Source of the DNA: Sphingobacterium sp. UBA7855
GTDB lineage: Bacteria; Bacteroidota; Bacteroidia; Sphingobacteriales; Sphingobacteriaceae
NCBI GenBank assembly: GCA_002500745.1
Contig: DLST01000010.1
Location: 186,001 to 250,000 of the forward strand
Length of the DNA stretch: 64,000 bases
Reading direction: 5' to 3'
Every line of letters starts with the position of its first letter. Positions within the stretch are counted from its first letter, which is position 1. Positions 9,833 through 20,384 of the stretch are shown here, piece by piece. The translations under genes were made by a program, and so were the position numbers. The notes under the pieces are model-generated. The model had not been told where the DNA came from, did no database searches, and was given only the letters and a program-made list of their open reading frames with translations.

Positions 9833-10690
9833 ATGACAAAACATAGTATACATAATTTAGAAGCTATTGTCAAACAAGTACGGAGAGATATAATCCGGAT
9901 GGTGCATGCGTGCCAGTCAGGACATCCCGGAGGATCGTTGGGTTGTACCGAATTGTTGGTGTGCTTATACTTTGAGTTGATGCAGCGAAACGACCATTTT
10001 GACTTGGACGGTATTGGAGAGGATCTATTTTTCCTTTCCAATGGACATATATCTCCGGTGTTTTACAGTGTTCTTGCTCGGGCAGATTATTTTCCGGTCG
10101 ATGAACTCTCCACCTTCAGAAAACTCAATTCACGCCTTCAGGGACATCCTACGACGCATGAAGGACTTCCTGGTATTCGTGTTGCTTCAGGGTCTTTAGG
10201 ACAGGGGCTTTCTGTCGCTATTGGTGCTGCACAGGCTAAAAAGTTAAACCATGACAATCATTTAGTGTATGTATTGATGGGGGATGGCGAATTACAGGAA
10301 GGCCAAGTATGGGAAGCGGCTATGTATGCCGCACACAACAAAATGGACAATTTGATTGCCATTGTTGATTACAATGGTGCTCAGATTGATGGCGCTACCA
10401 ACGATGTGCTCTCGCTGGGCGATCTACCGCGAAAATGGATGGCATTTGGCTGGACCGTTATTGAAATTATGCGAGGAAATGATATTGAATCGGTGATATC
10501 GGGACTTCGAAAAGCTCAAGCTTCAACTAGCTTAGGCATGCCAGTAATGGTGTTGCTACATACGGAAATGGGTAATGGTGTCGACTTTATGATGGGTTCA
10601 CATAAATGGCATGGTATTGCTCCCAGCGATGAGCAACTAAGCTTGGCCTTAAATCAGAATGCAGAAACATTGGGGGATTATATCGCTTAA
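9833..10690 (+). CDS. Transketolase, N-terminal (TPP-binding) subunit
   Basis: First half of a split transketolase, which moves two-carbon units between pentose and hexose phosphates. About 285 residues, against about 650 for the fused enzyme. GHPGGSLG near the N-terminus and the thiamine-diphosphate motif GDGELQEGQ followed by VDYN are intact, as is SGSLGQGLSVAIG. The start is placed at the ATG at 9833 (MTKHS); an ATG at 9827 is equally possible. A more upstream TTG at 9803 would overlap the transaldolase and is less likely. The C-terminal subunit follows after 28 bases. Confidence 0.92.
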   Translation: MTKHSIHNLEAIVKQVRRDIIRMVHACQSGHPGGSLGCTELLVCLYFELMQRNDHFDLDGIGEDLFFLSNGHISPVFYSVLARADYFPVDELSTFRKLNSRLQGHPTTHEGLPGIRVASGSLGQGLSVAIGAAQAKKLNHDNHLVYVLMGDGELQEGQVWEAAMYAAHNKMDNLIAIVDYNGAQIDGATNDVLSLGDLPRKWMAFGWTVIEIMRGNDIESVISGLRKAQASTSLGMPVMVLLHTEMGNGVDFMMGSHKWHGIAPSDEQLSLALNQNAETLGDYIA

Positions 10691-10718
10691 TACTCAGCGG
10701 ATTTTGAAATAGATTATC

Positions 10719-11678
10719 ATGAAAAAATATACATATACAGAGTCAAAAGACACGCGTTCGGGATTTGGTGCCGGTTTGCTTGAAGCAGGGAAGCAGGACG
10801 AAAATGTGGTCGCACTATGTGCCGACCTGATTGGTTCGCTAAAAATGAACGATTTTATCAAAGCCTTTCCTGAGCGCTTTTTTCAGATTGGGATTGCAGA
10901 GGCAAATATGATGGGAATCGCAGCTGGACTTACCATCGGTGGAAAAATACCTTTCACAGGAACATTCGCTAATTTTTCGACTGGGCGAGTATACGATCAA
11001 ATTCGGCAATCCATTGCTTATTCGGATAAAAACGTAAAAATAGCAGCTTCGCATGCTGGTCTGACGTTGGGTGAAGATGGAGCGACCCATCAGATATTGG
11101 AAGATATCGGATTGATGAAAATGCTTCCTGGAATGACTGTTATCAATCCTTGCGATTATAACCAGACGAAGGCCGCGACACTAGCTGCTGCTAAACACAA
11201 GGGACCAGTTTACCTGCGATTTGGTCGTCCCGTGGTGCCGGTTTTTACACCCGAAGATCAGGAATTTGTGATTGGTGAAGCCGTGATGCTGAATCCAGGC
11301 ACCGCAGTGACTATATTGGCGACAGGGCATCTAGTGTGGGAAGCCATCCGTGCGGGAGAAGAGTTGGAAAAATTGGGTATTGATGCCGAAATCATTAATA
11401 TTCATACCATCAAACCCCTAGACGAAAAAGCGGTACTGACTTCTGTCGCTAAGACGGGCTGTGTCGTTACCGCTGAAGAACATAACCGTATCGGTGGACT
11501 TGGCGATAGTGTCGCACAATTGCTGACGAAGAAAATGCCGAGGCCGCAGGAATATGTGGCTGTGAACGATAGCTTCGGTGAATCGGGGCCACCGAGTGCA
11601 TTGATGGACAAATATGGCCTGAATGCAGACGCGATAGTAGCAGCGGCGTTACGTGTACTTAAAAGGAAAGAGGTTTAA
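10719..11678 (+). CDS. Transketolase, C-terminal (pyrimidine-binding) subunit
   Basis: Second half of the split transketolase, 319 residues. It carries the pyrimidine-binding part (FFQIGIAEANMMGIAAGL with the conserved Glu that activates TPP, and GEDGATHQILEDIGLM) and the C-terminal transketolase domain (VTAEEHNRIGGLGD). It should form an alpha2-beta2 enzyme with the product of the preceding gene. The split form is common in Archaea and many anaerobes. The gene is followed after only 12 bases by a secreted esterase, so biosynthetic-type enzymes and polysaccharide-degrading enzymes appear to share a transcript. Confidence 0.93.
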   Translation: MKKYTYTESKDTRSGFGAGLLEAGKQDENVVALCADLIGSLKMNDFIKAFPERFFQIGIAEANMMGIAAGLTIGGKIPFTGTFANFSTGRVYDQIRQSIAYSDKNVKIAASHAGLTLGEDGATHQILEDIGLMKMLPGMTVINPCDYNQTKAATLAAAKHKGPVYLRFGRPVVPVFTPEDQEFVIGEAVMLNPGTAVTILATGHLVWEAIRAGEELEKLGIDAEIINIHTIKPLDEKAVLTSVAKTGCVVTAEEHNRIGGLGDSVAQLLTKKMPRPQEYVAVNDSFGESGPPSALMDKYGLNADAIVAAALRVLKRKEV

Positions 11679-11690
11679 ATCAATTATATT

Positions 11691-12524
11691 ATGAAAAAGA
11701 TAATCTGCACACTATGGTGCGTTTTCTCTGTCAGCTTAATCGCTCAAGCGCAGCAGGCTGCTCCACAAGGATTTGATCTTGAGCGAGCATTGGCCTCAAC
11801 TGGAAAAATAGATTCCCTAGTTTATCCTTCAAAAACTGTTGGGGTAACGAGAAAAGCTTTAATCTATACGCCGCCTGGATATCATGCTACTAAAAAATAT
11901 CCTGTAGTGTACTTGCTGCATGGAATAGGTGGAGATGAAAGGGAATGGTTCAGACATGGAAACCCGCAGGTTATTTTTGATAACCTATATGCCGAGGGAA
12001 AGATGGAACCGATGCTGGTTATTATGCCGAATGGCCGCGCTATGCAGGATGACCGTGCTGGTGGTAATGTGATGGCACCTGATCGGGTTGCAGCGTTTTC
12101 GACTTTTGAACAAGATCTTCTCAATGACCTTATTCCGTATGTTGAAAATCAGTTTCCCGTTATCAAAGATCGCGAACACCGTGCGATTTTTGGGTTATCG
12201 ATGGGGGGCGGTCAGGCGCTGAATTTTGGACTGGCTCATCTCGATACATTCGCCTGGGTAGGAGGCTTTTCCTCTGCGCCCAATACGAAGATGCCTCAAG
12301 AGTTGCTCCCGAATCCGCAAGATGCGAAGGAAAAGCTAAAACTACTTTGGATATCCTGTGGCGACCAGGACGGCTTGCTTGATATTAGTAAACGTACGCA
12401 TGATTACCTTTCGCAACATGGGGTGCCTCATATTTATTATCTGGAGCCTGGAGGACATGATTTCAATGTGTGGAAAAATGACCTGTATAATGTTTCGCAA
12501 TTAATATTTAAGGATAAAAAATAA
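11691..12524 (+). CDS. Secreted CE1-like carbohydrate esterase (feruloyl/acetyl esterase type)
   Basis: Alpha/beta-hydrolase of the esterase-D/CE1 group; in xylan loci such enzymes remove ferulate or acetate from side chains. A Sec signal peptide ends about residue 20 (SLIAQAQQ). VVYLLHGIGGDEREW supplies the oxyanion region, Ser170 lies in GLSMGGG, and His256 (PGGHDF) with Asp225 or Asp227 (GDQDG) completes the triad. 277 residues, single domain, no carbohydrate-binding module. Position in a xylan series favours a hydroxycinnamoyl or acetyl ester, but the leaving group cannot be read from sequence. Confidence 0.85.
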   Translation: MKKIICTLWCVFSVSLIAQAQQAAPQGFDLERALASTGKIDSLVYPSKTVGVTRKALIYTPPGYHATKKYPVVYLLHGIGGDEREWFRHGNPQVIFDNLYAEGKMEPMLVIMPNGRAMQDDRAGGNVMAPDRVAAFSTFEQDLLNDLIPYVENQFPVIKDREHRAIFGLSMGGGQALNFGLAHLDTFAWVGGFSSAPNTKMPQELLPNPQDAKEKLKLLWISCGDQDGLLDISKRTHDYLSQHGVPHIYYLEPGGHDFNVWKNDLYNVSQLIFKDKK

Positions 12525-12630
12525 ACACTTTTTAATTAGCAATAAACCAGTACACATTTTGCCGAGCTGGGTTTAACATGGATAAATTGGTTGTTTAGGA
12601 CAGAAACGGTAAAAAATAGGATGAAGAGAA

Positions 12631-15087
12631 ATGATTAAAAGCCTTATTTGGAAGCATATTATCACATTCATTGGAATCATAACATTGCATACTACACTTT
12701 TGTTTGCGCAAAAGCGGTCGGCTTTAACCCTATGGTATGATCGGCCGGCTGATGAACGAATATGGGAGCAGGCCTTACCGCTAGGAAATGGTCGGTTGGG
12801 TACGATATTTTATGGAATCCCATCGTGCGAACGTATGCAGCTTAATGAGGAAACTATCTGGGCGGGTAGCCCTTATCGGAACGATAACCCCAAAGGCGGT
12901 AGGACATTAAAAACTATTCAGGATTATATATTTGACGGGAAGTCAGCTGAAGCTGAAAAGCTTGCAAATGAAACTTTCTTTACAAAGACCCATGGCATGC
13001 CTTATCAAACTGCCGGTAACATACTGTTGCGATTCCCGGGGCATGACAACTATCAGGACTATTATCGTGAACTGGATATTGAGCACGCTGTAGCGCGTTC
13101 TCATTATACAGTAGATGGGGTAACATATACCAGGGAGGTTTTCACTTCCTTTGCTGATGATGTGATCGTAATGCAGATCCGGTCGAGCAAGAAAGGAAAA
13201 CTCAACTGTACCATGACGTATGAGAATGAGTCGAAGCATATTATTTTTAAAAGCGGTGATCAGCTGGTTTTAGAAGGACGAGGAACTGATCATGAGGGGG
13301 TTAAAGGAGAGGTTGTTTATCAGATCCATACGGGCGTCAACCTTACGGATGGAGCGCTAGTTGTTGAGGACCAATCGATTACTATAAAGGATGCTACTTC
13401 CATTCGTCTTTATATTTCAATTGCTAGTAATTTCAAAAATTATAAACAGTTGGGATCGGATCCCTTCAAGGAGGCCACGGAAAGGTTGCGAAAGGCAATG
13501 AGTAAGGATTATCAGCTCGCTTTTCAGCAGCATAAAGCCACTTACAATAAGCAGTTCAACCGTTTTCAACTGCATTTGGGCAGCGTCAACAATGAACAGC
13601 AACAGCCTATTTCAACACGAATTGCAAATTTTGCCCGTACGCAGGATCCAGCGCTAGTGACCCTATTGGCTCAATTCGGTCGATATTTGCTTATCTGTTC
13701 TTCGCAGCCAGGTGGCCAACCTGCTAACCTACAAGGCATCTGGAACCGCTCCATGCAGCCCGCTTGGGATAGTAAATATACAATCAATATCAACACGGAA
13801 ATGAACTATTGGCCTGCGAATGTAACTAACCTTTCAGGAACGCTTCAGCCATTATTTTCTATGATTAAAGAACTCAGTGAAAGTGGAAGAGAAACGGCGA
13901 AAACAATGTACAATGCTTCTGGTTGGGTAGCTCACCATAATACAGATATTTGGCGTGTGACGAGTCCTATTGATTTTGCGGCAGCTGGAATGTGGCCCAG
14001 TGGGGGGCTGTGGTTGTCGCAACACGTATGGGAGCATTACCTTTTTACGGGAGATCGTTTTTTTTTAAAGCAATATTACCCCACTATGAAGGGCGCTTGT
14101 GATTTTCTTTTGTCTACACTTATAGTACATCGTGGATATCCAGATCAGCAATGGCTTGTTTTGAGCCCTTCAATTTCGCCCGAACAAGGCCCACTCGCTG
14201 CAGGGGTGACGATGGATAACCAGCTGTGTTATGACATGCTCACTCGGACCGCTTTGGCTGCAGACGTGCTGGGTATCGATTCTAGCTACAGGGATACATT
14301 GCTAAATACGGCTCGCCGCATTCCACCGATGCATATCGGTCGATATAACCAGCTACAAGAATGGATGGAAGATGTGGATGATCCCCAAAATCAACATCGG
14401 CATATTTCACACCTATATGGCTTATTTCCAGGGAACCAAATTTCACCTTTTGATACACCTGAATTGTTTGAAGCAGCGCGTAATTCATTGATTTATCGCG
14501 GGGATTTCGCAACAGGATGGTCGATCGGCTGGAAAATAAACTTATGGGCCCGTCTTTTGGATGGAAACCATGCGTACGAAATTATAAAAAATATGCTGAC
14601 CCTTTCTGATGAAAAACATCCAGAGGGACGTACCTATCCTAATCTTTTTACAGCACATCCCCCATTTCAGATAGATGGTAATTTTGGGCTAACAGCAGGT
14701 GTGGCAGAAATGCTGATCCAAAGTCACGATGGTGCTGTTCATCTTCTGCCAGCGATTCCCGATCGATGGGGCGACGGATGGGTAAAAGGCATAAACGCAC
14801 GTGGGGGATTTGAAATTGAAATGCAGTGGAAAAAAGGAACGATAAAGGAAGTCAGGATATTTTCTGCTTTAGGTGGCATGTTGCGGCTTCGTACAGCTTC
14901 GGCATTGGAAGGGTTTGGAATTCAACTCGCAAAAGGTCATCTGAGCAATACTCTTCTTGCTTCAATACGAACACCAAAACCTATCCAGTCAGCTGAATCG
15001 CATCTGAAAGGAATTAAATTACCACACTATTACGAATACGACGTGCTGACCGTACCCGGGGAATACTACACTTTTACGGCTTACTGA
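12631..15087 (+). CDS. GH95 family glycosidase, probable alpha-L-galactosidase (or alpha-L-fucosidase)
   Basis: Inverting exo-enzyme removing terminal L-fucose or L-galactose. 818 residues, signal peptide to about residue 26. The N-terminal beta domain begins [26 protein letters not shown], typical of GH95. The catalytic barrel contains NINTEMNYW with the paired Asn386 and Asn388 that activate water, the HRHISHLYG region near the general acid, and [14 protein letters not shown]. Two residues before Asn386 is Thr384 (KYTININ). As I recall the family, true fucosidases have His at this site (HLNIN), whereas the L-galactosidase acting on corn xylan has Thr. In a xylan locus this favours L-galactose removal from complex side chains. 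Confidence 0.9.
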   Translation: MIKSLIWKHIITFIGIITLHTTLLFAQKRSALTLWYDRPADERIWEQALPLGNGRLGTIFYGIPSCERMQLNEETIWAGSPYRNDNPKGGRTLKTIQDYIFDGKSAEAEKLANETFFTKTHGMPYQTAGNILLRFPGHDNYQDYYRELDIEHAVARSHYTVDGVTYTREVFTSFADDVIVMQIRSSKKGKLNCTMTYENESKHIIFKSGDQLVLEGRGTDHEGVKGEVVYQIHTGVNLTDGALVVEDQSITIKDATSIRLYISIASNFKNYKQLGSDPFKEATERLRKAMSKDYQLAFQQHKATYNKQFNRFQLHLGSVNNEQQQPISTRIANFARTQDPALVTLLAQFGRYLLICSSQPGGQPANLQGIWNRSMQPAWDSKYTININTEMNYWPANVTNLSGTLQPLFSMIKELSESGRETAKTMYNASGWVAHHNTDIWRVTSPIDFAAAGMWPSGGLWLSQHVWEHYLFTGDRFFLKQYYPTMKGACDFLLSTLIVHRGYPDQQWLVLSPSISPEQGPLAAGVTMDNQLCYDMLTRTALAADVLGIDSSYRDTLLNTARRIPPMHIGRYNQLQEWMEDVDDPQNQHRHISHLYGLFPGNQISPFDTPELFEAARNSLIYRGDFATGWSIGWKINLWARLLDGNHAYEIIKNMLTLSDEKHPEGRTYPNLFTAHPPFQIDGNFGLTAGVAEMLIQSHDGAVHLLPAIPDRWGDGWVKGINARGGFEIEMQWKKGTIKEVRIFSALGGMLRLRTASALEGFGIQLAKGHLSNTLLASIRTPKPIQSAESHLKGIKLPHYYEYDVLTVPGEYYTFTAY

Positions 15088-15115
15088 ATTCCTGTGACCA
15101 TTTAATTATTTTATT

Positions 15116-16672
15116 ATGTTAAGAATTAAAATTAGTGCTTTTGTCTGTGGCTTTATGATCCTGTTTTTGGATTCATTAGCGCAGCAAGCCCGTAATCCAA
15201 TCATCTTTGCCGATGTACCCGATATGTCCATGATACGCGTTGGTGATACCTATTACATGAGCAGCACCACCATGCACATGAGCCCCGGGGTTCCGATAAT
15301 GAAATCCAAAGATCTCGTCAATTGGACTTTGGTTAATTATGTGTATGATCGCCTTGGAGATCAGGATGAACTCAATTTGTCGAATCAGAAGAATGCGTAT
15401 GGGCACGGCTCTTGGGCAAGCAGTTTACGCTTTCATGATGGACAGTACTATGTAAGTACATTTTCTTCCAATACAGGTAAAACACATGTCTATCGCACGG
15501 CAGATATTGAGGAAGGAAATTGGGTTTCTACCGAGTTTAGTCCAATGATGCATGATCATAGTTTATTCATTGACCACGGAAAAAATTATATGATTTGGGG
15601 TAGCGGACGGATCCATATTGCTGAATTGTCGCCCGACTTTTCAGGCATTAAAGCTGGGACAGAACGCGTGTTAATAGATGATGCTTCTTTACCTGCTAAG
15701 CCTAAAGAAGGTAAAGTGGGGCTGCCTGCTGAGGGGTCCCAAATGTTTAAGATCAATGGCTTTTATTACCTTTTTAATATTTCATGGCCCGCTGGAGGAA
15801 TGCGCACGGTGATTGTCCATCGGGCAAGTCAACTGGAAGGTCCGTATGAAGGGAAAGTGGTTTTGCAGGATCAAGGTGTGGCCCAAGGGGGGCTGATTGA
15901 TATGCCCGACGGCAAATGGTATGCTTATCTGTTTCAGGATTATGGCGCTGTAGGACGTATTCCATTTTTGGTCCCTGTCACATGGGAAGATGGGTGGCCT
16001 GTGCTCGGTATCGGCGGAAAAGTGCCGGCTACCTTAAATCTTCCTGTGAATAAAAGTTTAATTCCCGGAATCGTTAACTCGGATGATTTTGACCGGAAAC
16101 CTGGAGATAAGCCTCTTCCTCTGGTGTGGCAGTGGAACCATAATCCAGATAATAATCTATGGTCTGTCACAGCGCGAACGGGCTTTCTGAGAATGCATAC
16201 TCGCGATCTTACCGATGATTTTCTTTCGGCCAAAAACACCCTTACCCAGCGTACCGTCGGGCCGACTTGCAGTGCCGCTATTGCTATAGAGGTTGCTAAC
16301 ATGAAAGATGGTGATTTTGCAGGCCTATCGCTATTGCAAAAAAATTATGGGTTAGTTGGTGTCCGTATGGAAGGAAATACAAAATCATTGGTGATGATCA
16401 AAGCGACGACAGGCGTACCGCAAGAGGTGGCTACGGTTGGCCTCAAACAGCAGCGCATCTATCTTAAAGCAAGCTGTGACTTTACAAACAAAAGAGATCT
16501 CGCTCAATTTTTTTATAGTACCGATGGGCGCAATTGGAACAGGATAGGCAATGAGTTAAAAATGAGTTATACCATTCCTCATTTTATGGGCTATCGGTTT
16601 GGACTATTCAACTATGCAGCTAAAGCCGCTGGTGGTTATGTAGATTTTGATTATTTCCATTTGACAAATTAA
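15116..16672 (+). CDS. Secreted GH43 glycosidase with C-terminal beta-sandwich (GH43_12-like)
   Basis: Five-bladed propeller glycosidase, most likely alpha-L-arabinofuranosidase or beta-xylosidase. 518 residues; signal peptide to about 22. The N-terminal catalytic domain starts NPIIFADVPDMSMIRVGDTYYMSS, with candidate base Asp36, modulator Asp147 (MHDHSL) and acid Glu206 (GLPAEGSQMF). Residues about 320-518 form the concanavalin-like beta-xylosidase C-terminal domain (GDFAGLSLLQKNYGLVGV, FGLFNYAAKAAGGYVDFDYF). The overall style resembles GH43 subfamily 12, assigned from memory. It sits 28 bases after GH95 and 6 before the next GH43, in one transcript. Confidence 0.9.
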   Translation: MLRIKISAFVCGFMILFLDSLAQQARNPIIFADVPDMSMIRVGDTYYMSSTTMHMSPGVPIMKSKDLVNWTLVNYVYDRLGDQDELNLSNQKNAYGHGSWASSLRFHDGQYYVSTFSSNTGKTHVYRTADIEEGNWVSTEFSPMMHDHSLFIDHGKNYMIWGSGRIHIAELSPDFSGIKAGTERVLIDDASLPAKPKEGKVGLPAEGSQMFKINGFYYLFNISWPAGGMRTVIVHRASQLEGPYEGKVVLQDQGVAQGGLIDMPDGKWYAYLFQDYGAVGRIPFLVPVTWEDGWPVLGIGGKVPATLNLPVNKSLIPGIVNSDDFDRKPGDKPLPLVWQWNHNPDNNLWSVTARTGFLRMHTRDLTDDFLSAKNTLTQRTVGPTCSAAIAIEVANMKDGDFAGLSLLQKNYGLVGVRMEGNTKSLVMIKATTGVPQEVATVGLKQQRIYLKASCDFTNKRDLAQFFYSTDGRNWNRIGNELKMSYTIPHFMGYRFGLFNYAAKAAGGYVDFDYFHLTN

Positions 16673-16678
16673 GATGAT

Positions 16679-18055
16679 ATGATGAAACGTTTTTTTACAC
16701 AATCCCAATTCGGATTTTTGCTCCTATTCTTCGTTATGGTGGGTAAATTAAGGGCACAAAACCCCATTGTGCAGACTGCTTATACTGCGGATCCCGCCCC
16801 TCTGGTGTATAACAACCGACTTTATCTATATACTACACAAGATGAAGAAGAATCCACCTGGTTTAACATGAACAATTGGCGTGTGTATTCAACCGATGAT
16901 ATGGTAAATTGGACCGATCATGGTGCAATTCTTTCTTATACAGATTTTGAATGGGCAAAAGGGGATGCTTGGGCGGCCCAATGTGTTGAAAAAAATGGTA
17001 AATTTTATCTTTATGTACCTGTCATTTCCAAAGTGAACAATCGAGGTGCGATTGGCGTTGCTGTCGGAGATAGCCCATTGGGACCATTTTACGATCCTCT
17101 TGGAAAACCATTACTGCAAACCGAATGGGGAGATATCGACCCTACAGTGTTTATTGATTATGACGGCCAAGCTCATATGTATTGGGGTAATCCCCAGCTG
17201 AAATATGTTAAGCTGAATGAAGATATGATCTCCTATAAAGGTGATATTGTTGAGGTTCCCATGACTGCAGCATCGTTCGGAAAGAGGGAAGGAGACCCGA
17301 AACGACCTACGACCTATGAGGAAGGGCCTTGGTTGTATAAAAGAAATAGTTTGTATTATCTTTTTTGGCCGGGAGGTCCTTTGCCTGAATTTATTGGTTA
17401 TTCCACAAGTGATAAAGCTGAGGGACCTTGGAAGTACGGGGGTATAATCATGCCTGCGGAAGGAAAAGCATTTACAAATCATCCTGGCGTTGTCGATTTT
17501 AAAGGGAAAACCTATTTCTTTTACCATAATGGTGCCTTACCTGGAGGGGGGGGCTTTACCCGATCTGTCGCTGTTCAGGAACTGCATTTTAATCCAGACG
17601 GCAGTATAGATCCGATGAAAATGACGAGCGGAATTACTCAAGCGACCGGAAAAGTGAATCCCTATGAACTTCATCAGGCTGAAACGATCGCTTGGTCCGA
17701 ACACGTTAAATCATACCAAAATAAAAAGGTGGGTGTTTTTATAAAGGCAAAAAAAGATGGCGCTTTCACCTGTGTGAAGAATGTTGACTTTGGCGCGAAG
17801 GGAGCGCGTAATTTTCTTGCACGGGTAGGAACTACTCATAATGGAGGTATCCGTATGGAAGTACGCTCTGGAGCGGTTGATGGAGCGTTGTTAGCTACGA
17901 TACAGGTGCCCATGACGGGAGGAGATGACAGATGGACTACAGTTGAGACTGCGCTGTCGGATAAAGTATCGGGACTACACGATCTATATTTTGTTTTTAA
18001 AGGTAAGGCACCATCAAATATCCTGTTTTTCGATTGCTGGAAATTTGGGAGGTAA
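16679..18055 (+). CDS. Secreted GH43 glycosidase with C-terminal CBM6-like module
   Basis: Propeller glycosidase probably acting on arabinose or xylose linkages. 458 residues with signal peptide (about 1-27). The catalytic domain shows the canonical base Asp38 in YTADPAPLV, modulator Asp154 in DIDPTVFID and acid Glu215 in YEEGPW. Residues about 330-458 look like a CBM6 sandwich ([33 protein letters not shown]), likely for xylan binding. The two adjacent ATGs (16679 and 16682) make little difference. A run of eight G (17546-17553) lies in frame in the PGGGGF segment and could allow slippage. The exact subfamily is uncertain. Confidence 0.9.
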   Translation: MMKRFFTQSQFGFLLLFFVMVGKLRAQNPIVQTAYTADPAPLVYNNRLYLYTTQDEEESTWFNMNNWRVYSTDDMVNWTDHGAILSYTDFEWAKGDAWAAQCVEKNGKFYLYVPVISKVNNRGAIGVAVGDSPLGPFYDPLGKPLLQTEWGDIDPTVFIDYDGQAHMYWGNPQLKYVKLNEDMISYKGDIVEVPMTAASFGKREGDPKRPTTYEEGPWLYKRNSLYYLFWPGGPLPEFIGYSTSDKAEGPWKYGGIIMPAEGKAFTNHPGVVDFKGKTYFFYHNGALPGGGGFTRSVAVQELHFNPDGSIDPMKMTSGITQATGKVNPYELHQAETIAWSEHVKSYQNKKVGVFIKAKKDGAFTCVKNVDFGAKGARNFLARVGTTHNGGIRMEVRSGAVDGALLATIQVPMTGGDDRWTTVETALSDKVSGLHDLYFVFKGKAPSNILFFDCWKFGR

Positions 18056-18151
18056 GATAGTAACGTGACGCAAAGTAATTTGAGCCAATAGAAAAAATGC
18101 AACAGCATACAAGATAACTCAGCGATTTAAAAAAATTAATTTACTCAATTT

Positions 18152-20251
18152 ATGAAGGGACTAAATATTGTCTTAAAAAAACGGACAATGGTATTTTTAT
18201 TATCCGTTACAGGAATTTTATCAGCATCAACAGCACTTGGACAGCAACAAAATCACCTCAACGATCCTAGTAAGGGGTTTGTGCACCAGTCTATAGGAAA
18301 TCCTTACCTACCGCTATGGGAGCATCTTCCGGATGGCGAACCCCGTGTTTTCGAAGATCCCGACCAGCCCGGGAAATATCGTGCTTACATCATTGGTTCC
18401 CATGACTTACGTTTTAGCAGTTATTGTGGGCCTGACATTAGAATGTGGTCAGCTCCTATTGAAAATTTGAGCAGCTGGCGGGATGAGGGTGCTATTTTTA
18501 CTTACGCGATCGATGGTAAATGGGATGTGATGTACGCGCCAGATCTTGTAGAGGTTAAGCGAAAAGATGGAAAAAAGGATTACTACTTGTTTCCTCATAG
18601 CAGGGGTGAGGGCCGTGAAGCAATGGTTGTTAAAGGCGATAGGCCTAATGGACCCTTTAAACCTATCAATCTGACTGAAGATGGCAAGCGTACTTTGCCT
18701 GGAAGTATCTTAGGATTTGATCCTGCCATTTATATCGAATACGTTACGGACCCTCAAGATCCTGATTTTGAGATTGGATTCCGGGCATATGGTTTTTGGG
18801 GATTCCAACGCTCGATGGCTGCACAATTGGATCAGAAAACAATGTATTCGTTGAGGCCCGGTACAAAGGTGATTAATTATTTATTGCCAGCAAGTGCGCG
18901 ATATGGCGAATTACGCGATCCAAAAGGAACTTCCTATCCTCATATTTTCGAAGGTGAGGATTTGGGAACCTTTAATTTTTTCGAAGCATCATCCATTCGT
19001 AAAGTGGGAAACAAGTATGTTTCGGTATATAGTGGTTACTCCGGCCCGGAATATGGTGTAGGAAGTTCAAATTCAACTTTGCGTTATGCGGTAGCGGACT
19101 CACCATTAGGACCATGGAAGAGCGGTGGCGTTTTAGTCGATTCACGCGCTCCAGTGTTAAACAAGGATGGATCTGCTATCGAAACGAGTAATGCCGGTCA
19201 TAACACACATGGTAGTATCGAACTGATCAATGGACAATGGTATGTATTTTACCATAGACCACCACGCGGATTTGGTTTTGCACGTCAGGCGGTGGTTGAA
19301 CCTATCAAAGTATCTTGGGATGAGAAAAGTGTCAAAGATGGTGGAATGGTGTCCTTAAGAGCGTTCGATCCTTTTCAAGAAAATTTGACTATTAAAGATA
19401 AACAGGGCAAAGAGTATAAAGGTGCAGAGGTGACATCGGAAGGATTTCATTTTTATGGATTAAATCCCTATCAGTATTATTCGGCTGGATATGCTTGCTA
19501 CCTTTCTGATATCAGTTTGCAACAGGATTCATGGGATGTATGGGATAATCATATGCCGGTGACAAATATGAAAAACGGAAATATTGCAGGTTTTAAATAT
19601 TTCGGATTTGGAGGTTTAGATCAGGATAAGTTTGGATTGAAAGCTTTTGAGGGGACTAAAATTGGAAATCAAACTGCTTTTAATGTGTTTATTACCCCAA
19701 AAACAAAAGCTGCATTTAAGGTCAACGTGTGGTTAGATGGCCCGTGGGATAACGAAACCTGGAAAGGTAAGCGAATTGCCCAAATTTCTGTTCCAGCGAA
19801 TTCTGTGGCAGAAGTCAAGCAATTCACCGTCGACGTATCCAAATTTGTAGATCAATTGGACGGTAAACACGCGTTATTTTTGGTTGCTGAGGGTGAGGAA
19901 GGAAAGCCGCTTTTCGATTTTATAGGCCTCGGATTTAGTTCAAAAGACAAAAAAATTGAACGTCCAATACCACCTTCGGTCACCATTACAGTAAATGGGA
20001 CCAAACTAGCTTTACCATCCATCCCTGTACGATCTACGAATGAGAACGGTATTATCGGTTATCATGTTTATGAAGTTTCCTTTCCGATGAAAGCAAAGGG
20101 TAAAAATATGCCTCTGGTAAAAGCGACTGCTGATAATCCTGAAGTTAAGATTAAAGTGAACCAAGCCACTTCGTCGACAGGTTACGCTCAAGTTGATTGC
20201 GTTTATAGGGGGCAAACCAAAAGCTATGTGGTAAAATATACTGAGAATTAA
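18152..20251 (+). CDS. Large secreted GH43-superfamily glycosidase with a long uncharacterised C-terminal region
   Basis: 699 residues, signal peptide to about residue 30. A GH43-like propeller runs about 60-420: candidate base Asp69 in VFEDPDQPGKYRAYIIGSHD, modulator in ILGFDPAIYIE and acid Glu in FFEASSIRKVGNKYVSVYSG. The spacing is larger than in normal GH43, with insertions between blades. Residues about 430-610 form a second sandwich resembling a CBM6-type module (YQYYSAGYACY, NMKNGNIAGFKYFGFGG), and about 630-699 a small Ig-like tail (SVTITVNGTKLALPSIPV). Substrate unknown; a xylan side-chain role is inferred from the neighbours. It lies 96 bases after the previous gene and ends the first block with a terminator. 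Confidence 0.82.
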   Translation: MKGLNIVLKKRTMVFLLSVTGILSASTALGQQQNHLNDPSKGFVHQSIGNPYLPLWEHLPDGEPRVFEDPDQPGKYRAYIIGSHDLRFSSYCGPDIRMWSAPIENLSSWRDEGAIFTYAIDGKWDVMYAPDLVEVKRKDGKKDYYLFPHSRGEGREAMVVKGDRPNGPFKPINLTEDGKRTLPGSILGFDPAIYIEYVTDPQDPDFEIGFRAYGFWGFQRSMAAQLDQKTMYSLRPGTKVINYLLPASARYGELRDPKGTSYPHIFEGEDLGTFNFFEASSIRKVGNKYVSVYSGYSGPEYGVGSSNSTLRYAVADSPLGPWKSGGVLVDSRAPVLNKDGSAIETSNAGHNTHGSIELINGQWYVFYHRPPRGFGFARQAVVEPIKVSWDEKSVKDGGMVSLRAFDPFQENLTIKDKQGKEYKGAEVTSEGFHFYGLNPYQYYSAGYACYLSDISLQQDSWDVWDNHMPVTNMKNGNIAGFKYFGFGGLDQDKFGLKAFEGTKIGNQTAFNVFITPKTKAAFKVNVWLDGPWDNETWKGKRIAQISVPANSVAEVKQFTVDVSKFVDQLDGKHALFLVAEGEEGKPLFDFIGLGFSSKDKKIERPIPPSVTITVNGTKLALPSIPVRSTNENGIIGYHVYEVSFPMKAKGKNMPLVKATADNPEVKIKVNQATSSTGYAQVDCVYRGQTKSYVVKYTEN

Positions 20252-20289
20252 ACAATAAAAGCTAAGCAGCTTAATAGCAAGTGGAAATG

Positions 20290-20324
20290 GGCTGTCCAAA
20301 AAAGTTTGGGCAGCCTATATTTTT
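20290..20324 (+). terminator. Rho-independent terminator after the secreted GH43 block
   Basis: GGCTGTCCAAA (20290-20300) pairs with TTTGGGCAGCC (20305-20315) with one G-T wobble and a 4-base loop, followed by TATATTTTT. Confidence 0.85.
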
Positions 20325-20351
20325 CATGTTATCTAATACATTACCCTATCA

Positions 20352-20384
20352 TTGCTGCTATCTGCATATTGACAGTTAGATTTG
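20352..20384 (+). promoter_or_regulatory. Candidate promoter for symporter-GH10-GH43
   Basis: TAGATTTG (20377-20384) matches TAnnTTTG exactly; TTGC at 20352-20355 is an imperfect -33 box with a 21-base spacer. Confidence 0.4.

Noticed and set aside
10690..10719. Frameshift splitting a single transketolase gene
   Set aside because: The two halves have separate starts, a 29-base gap and lengths typical of the known two-subunit form, so this is a natural split.
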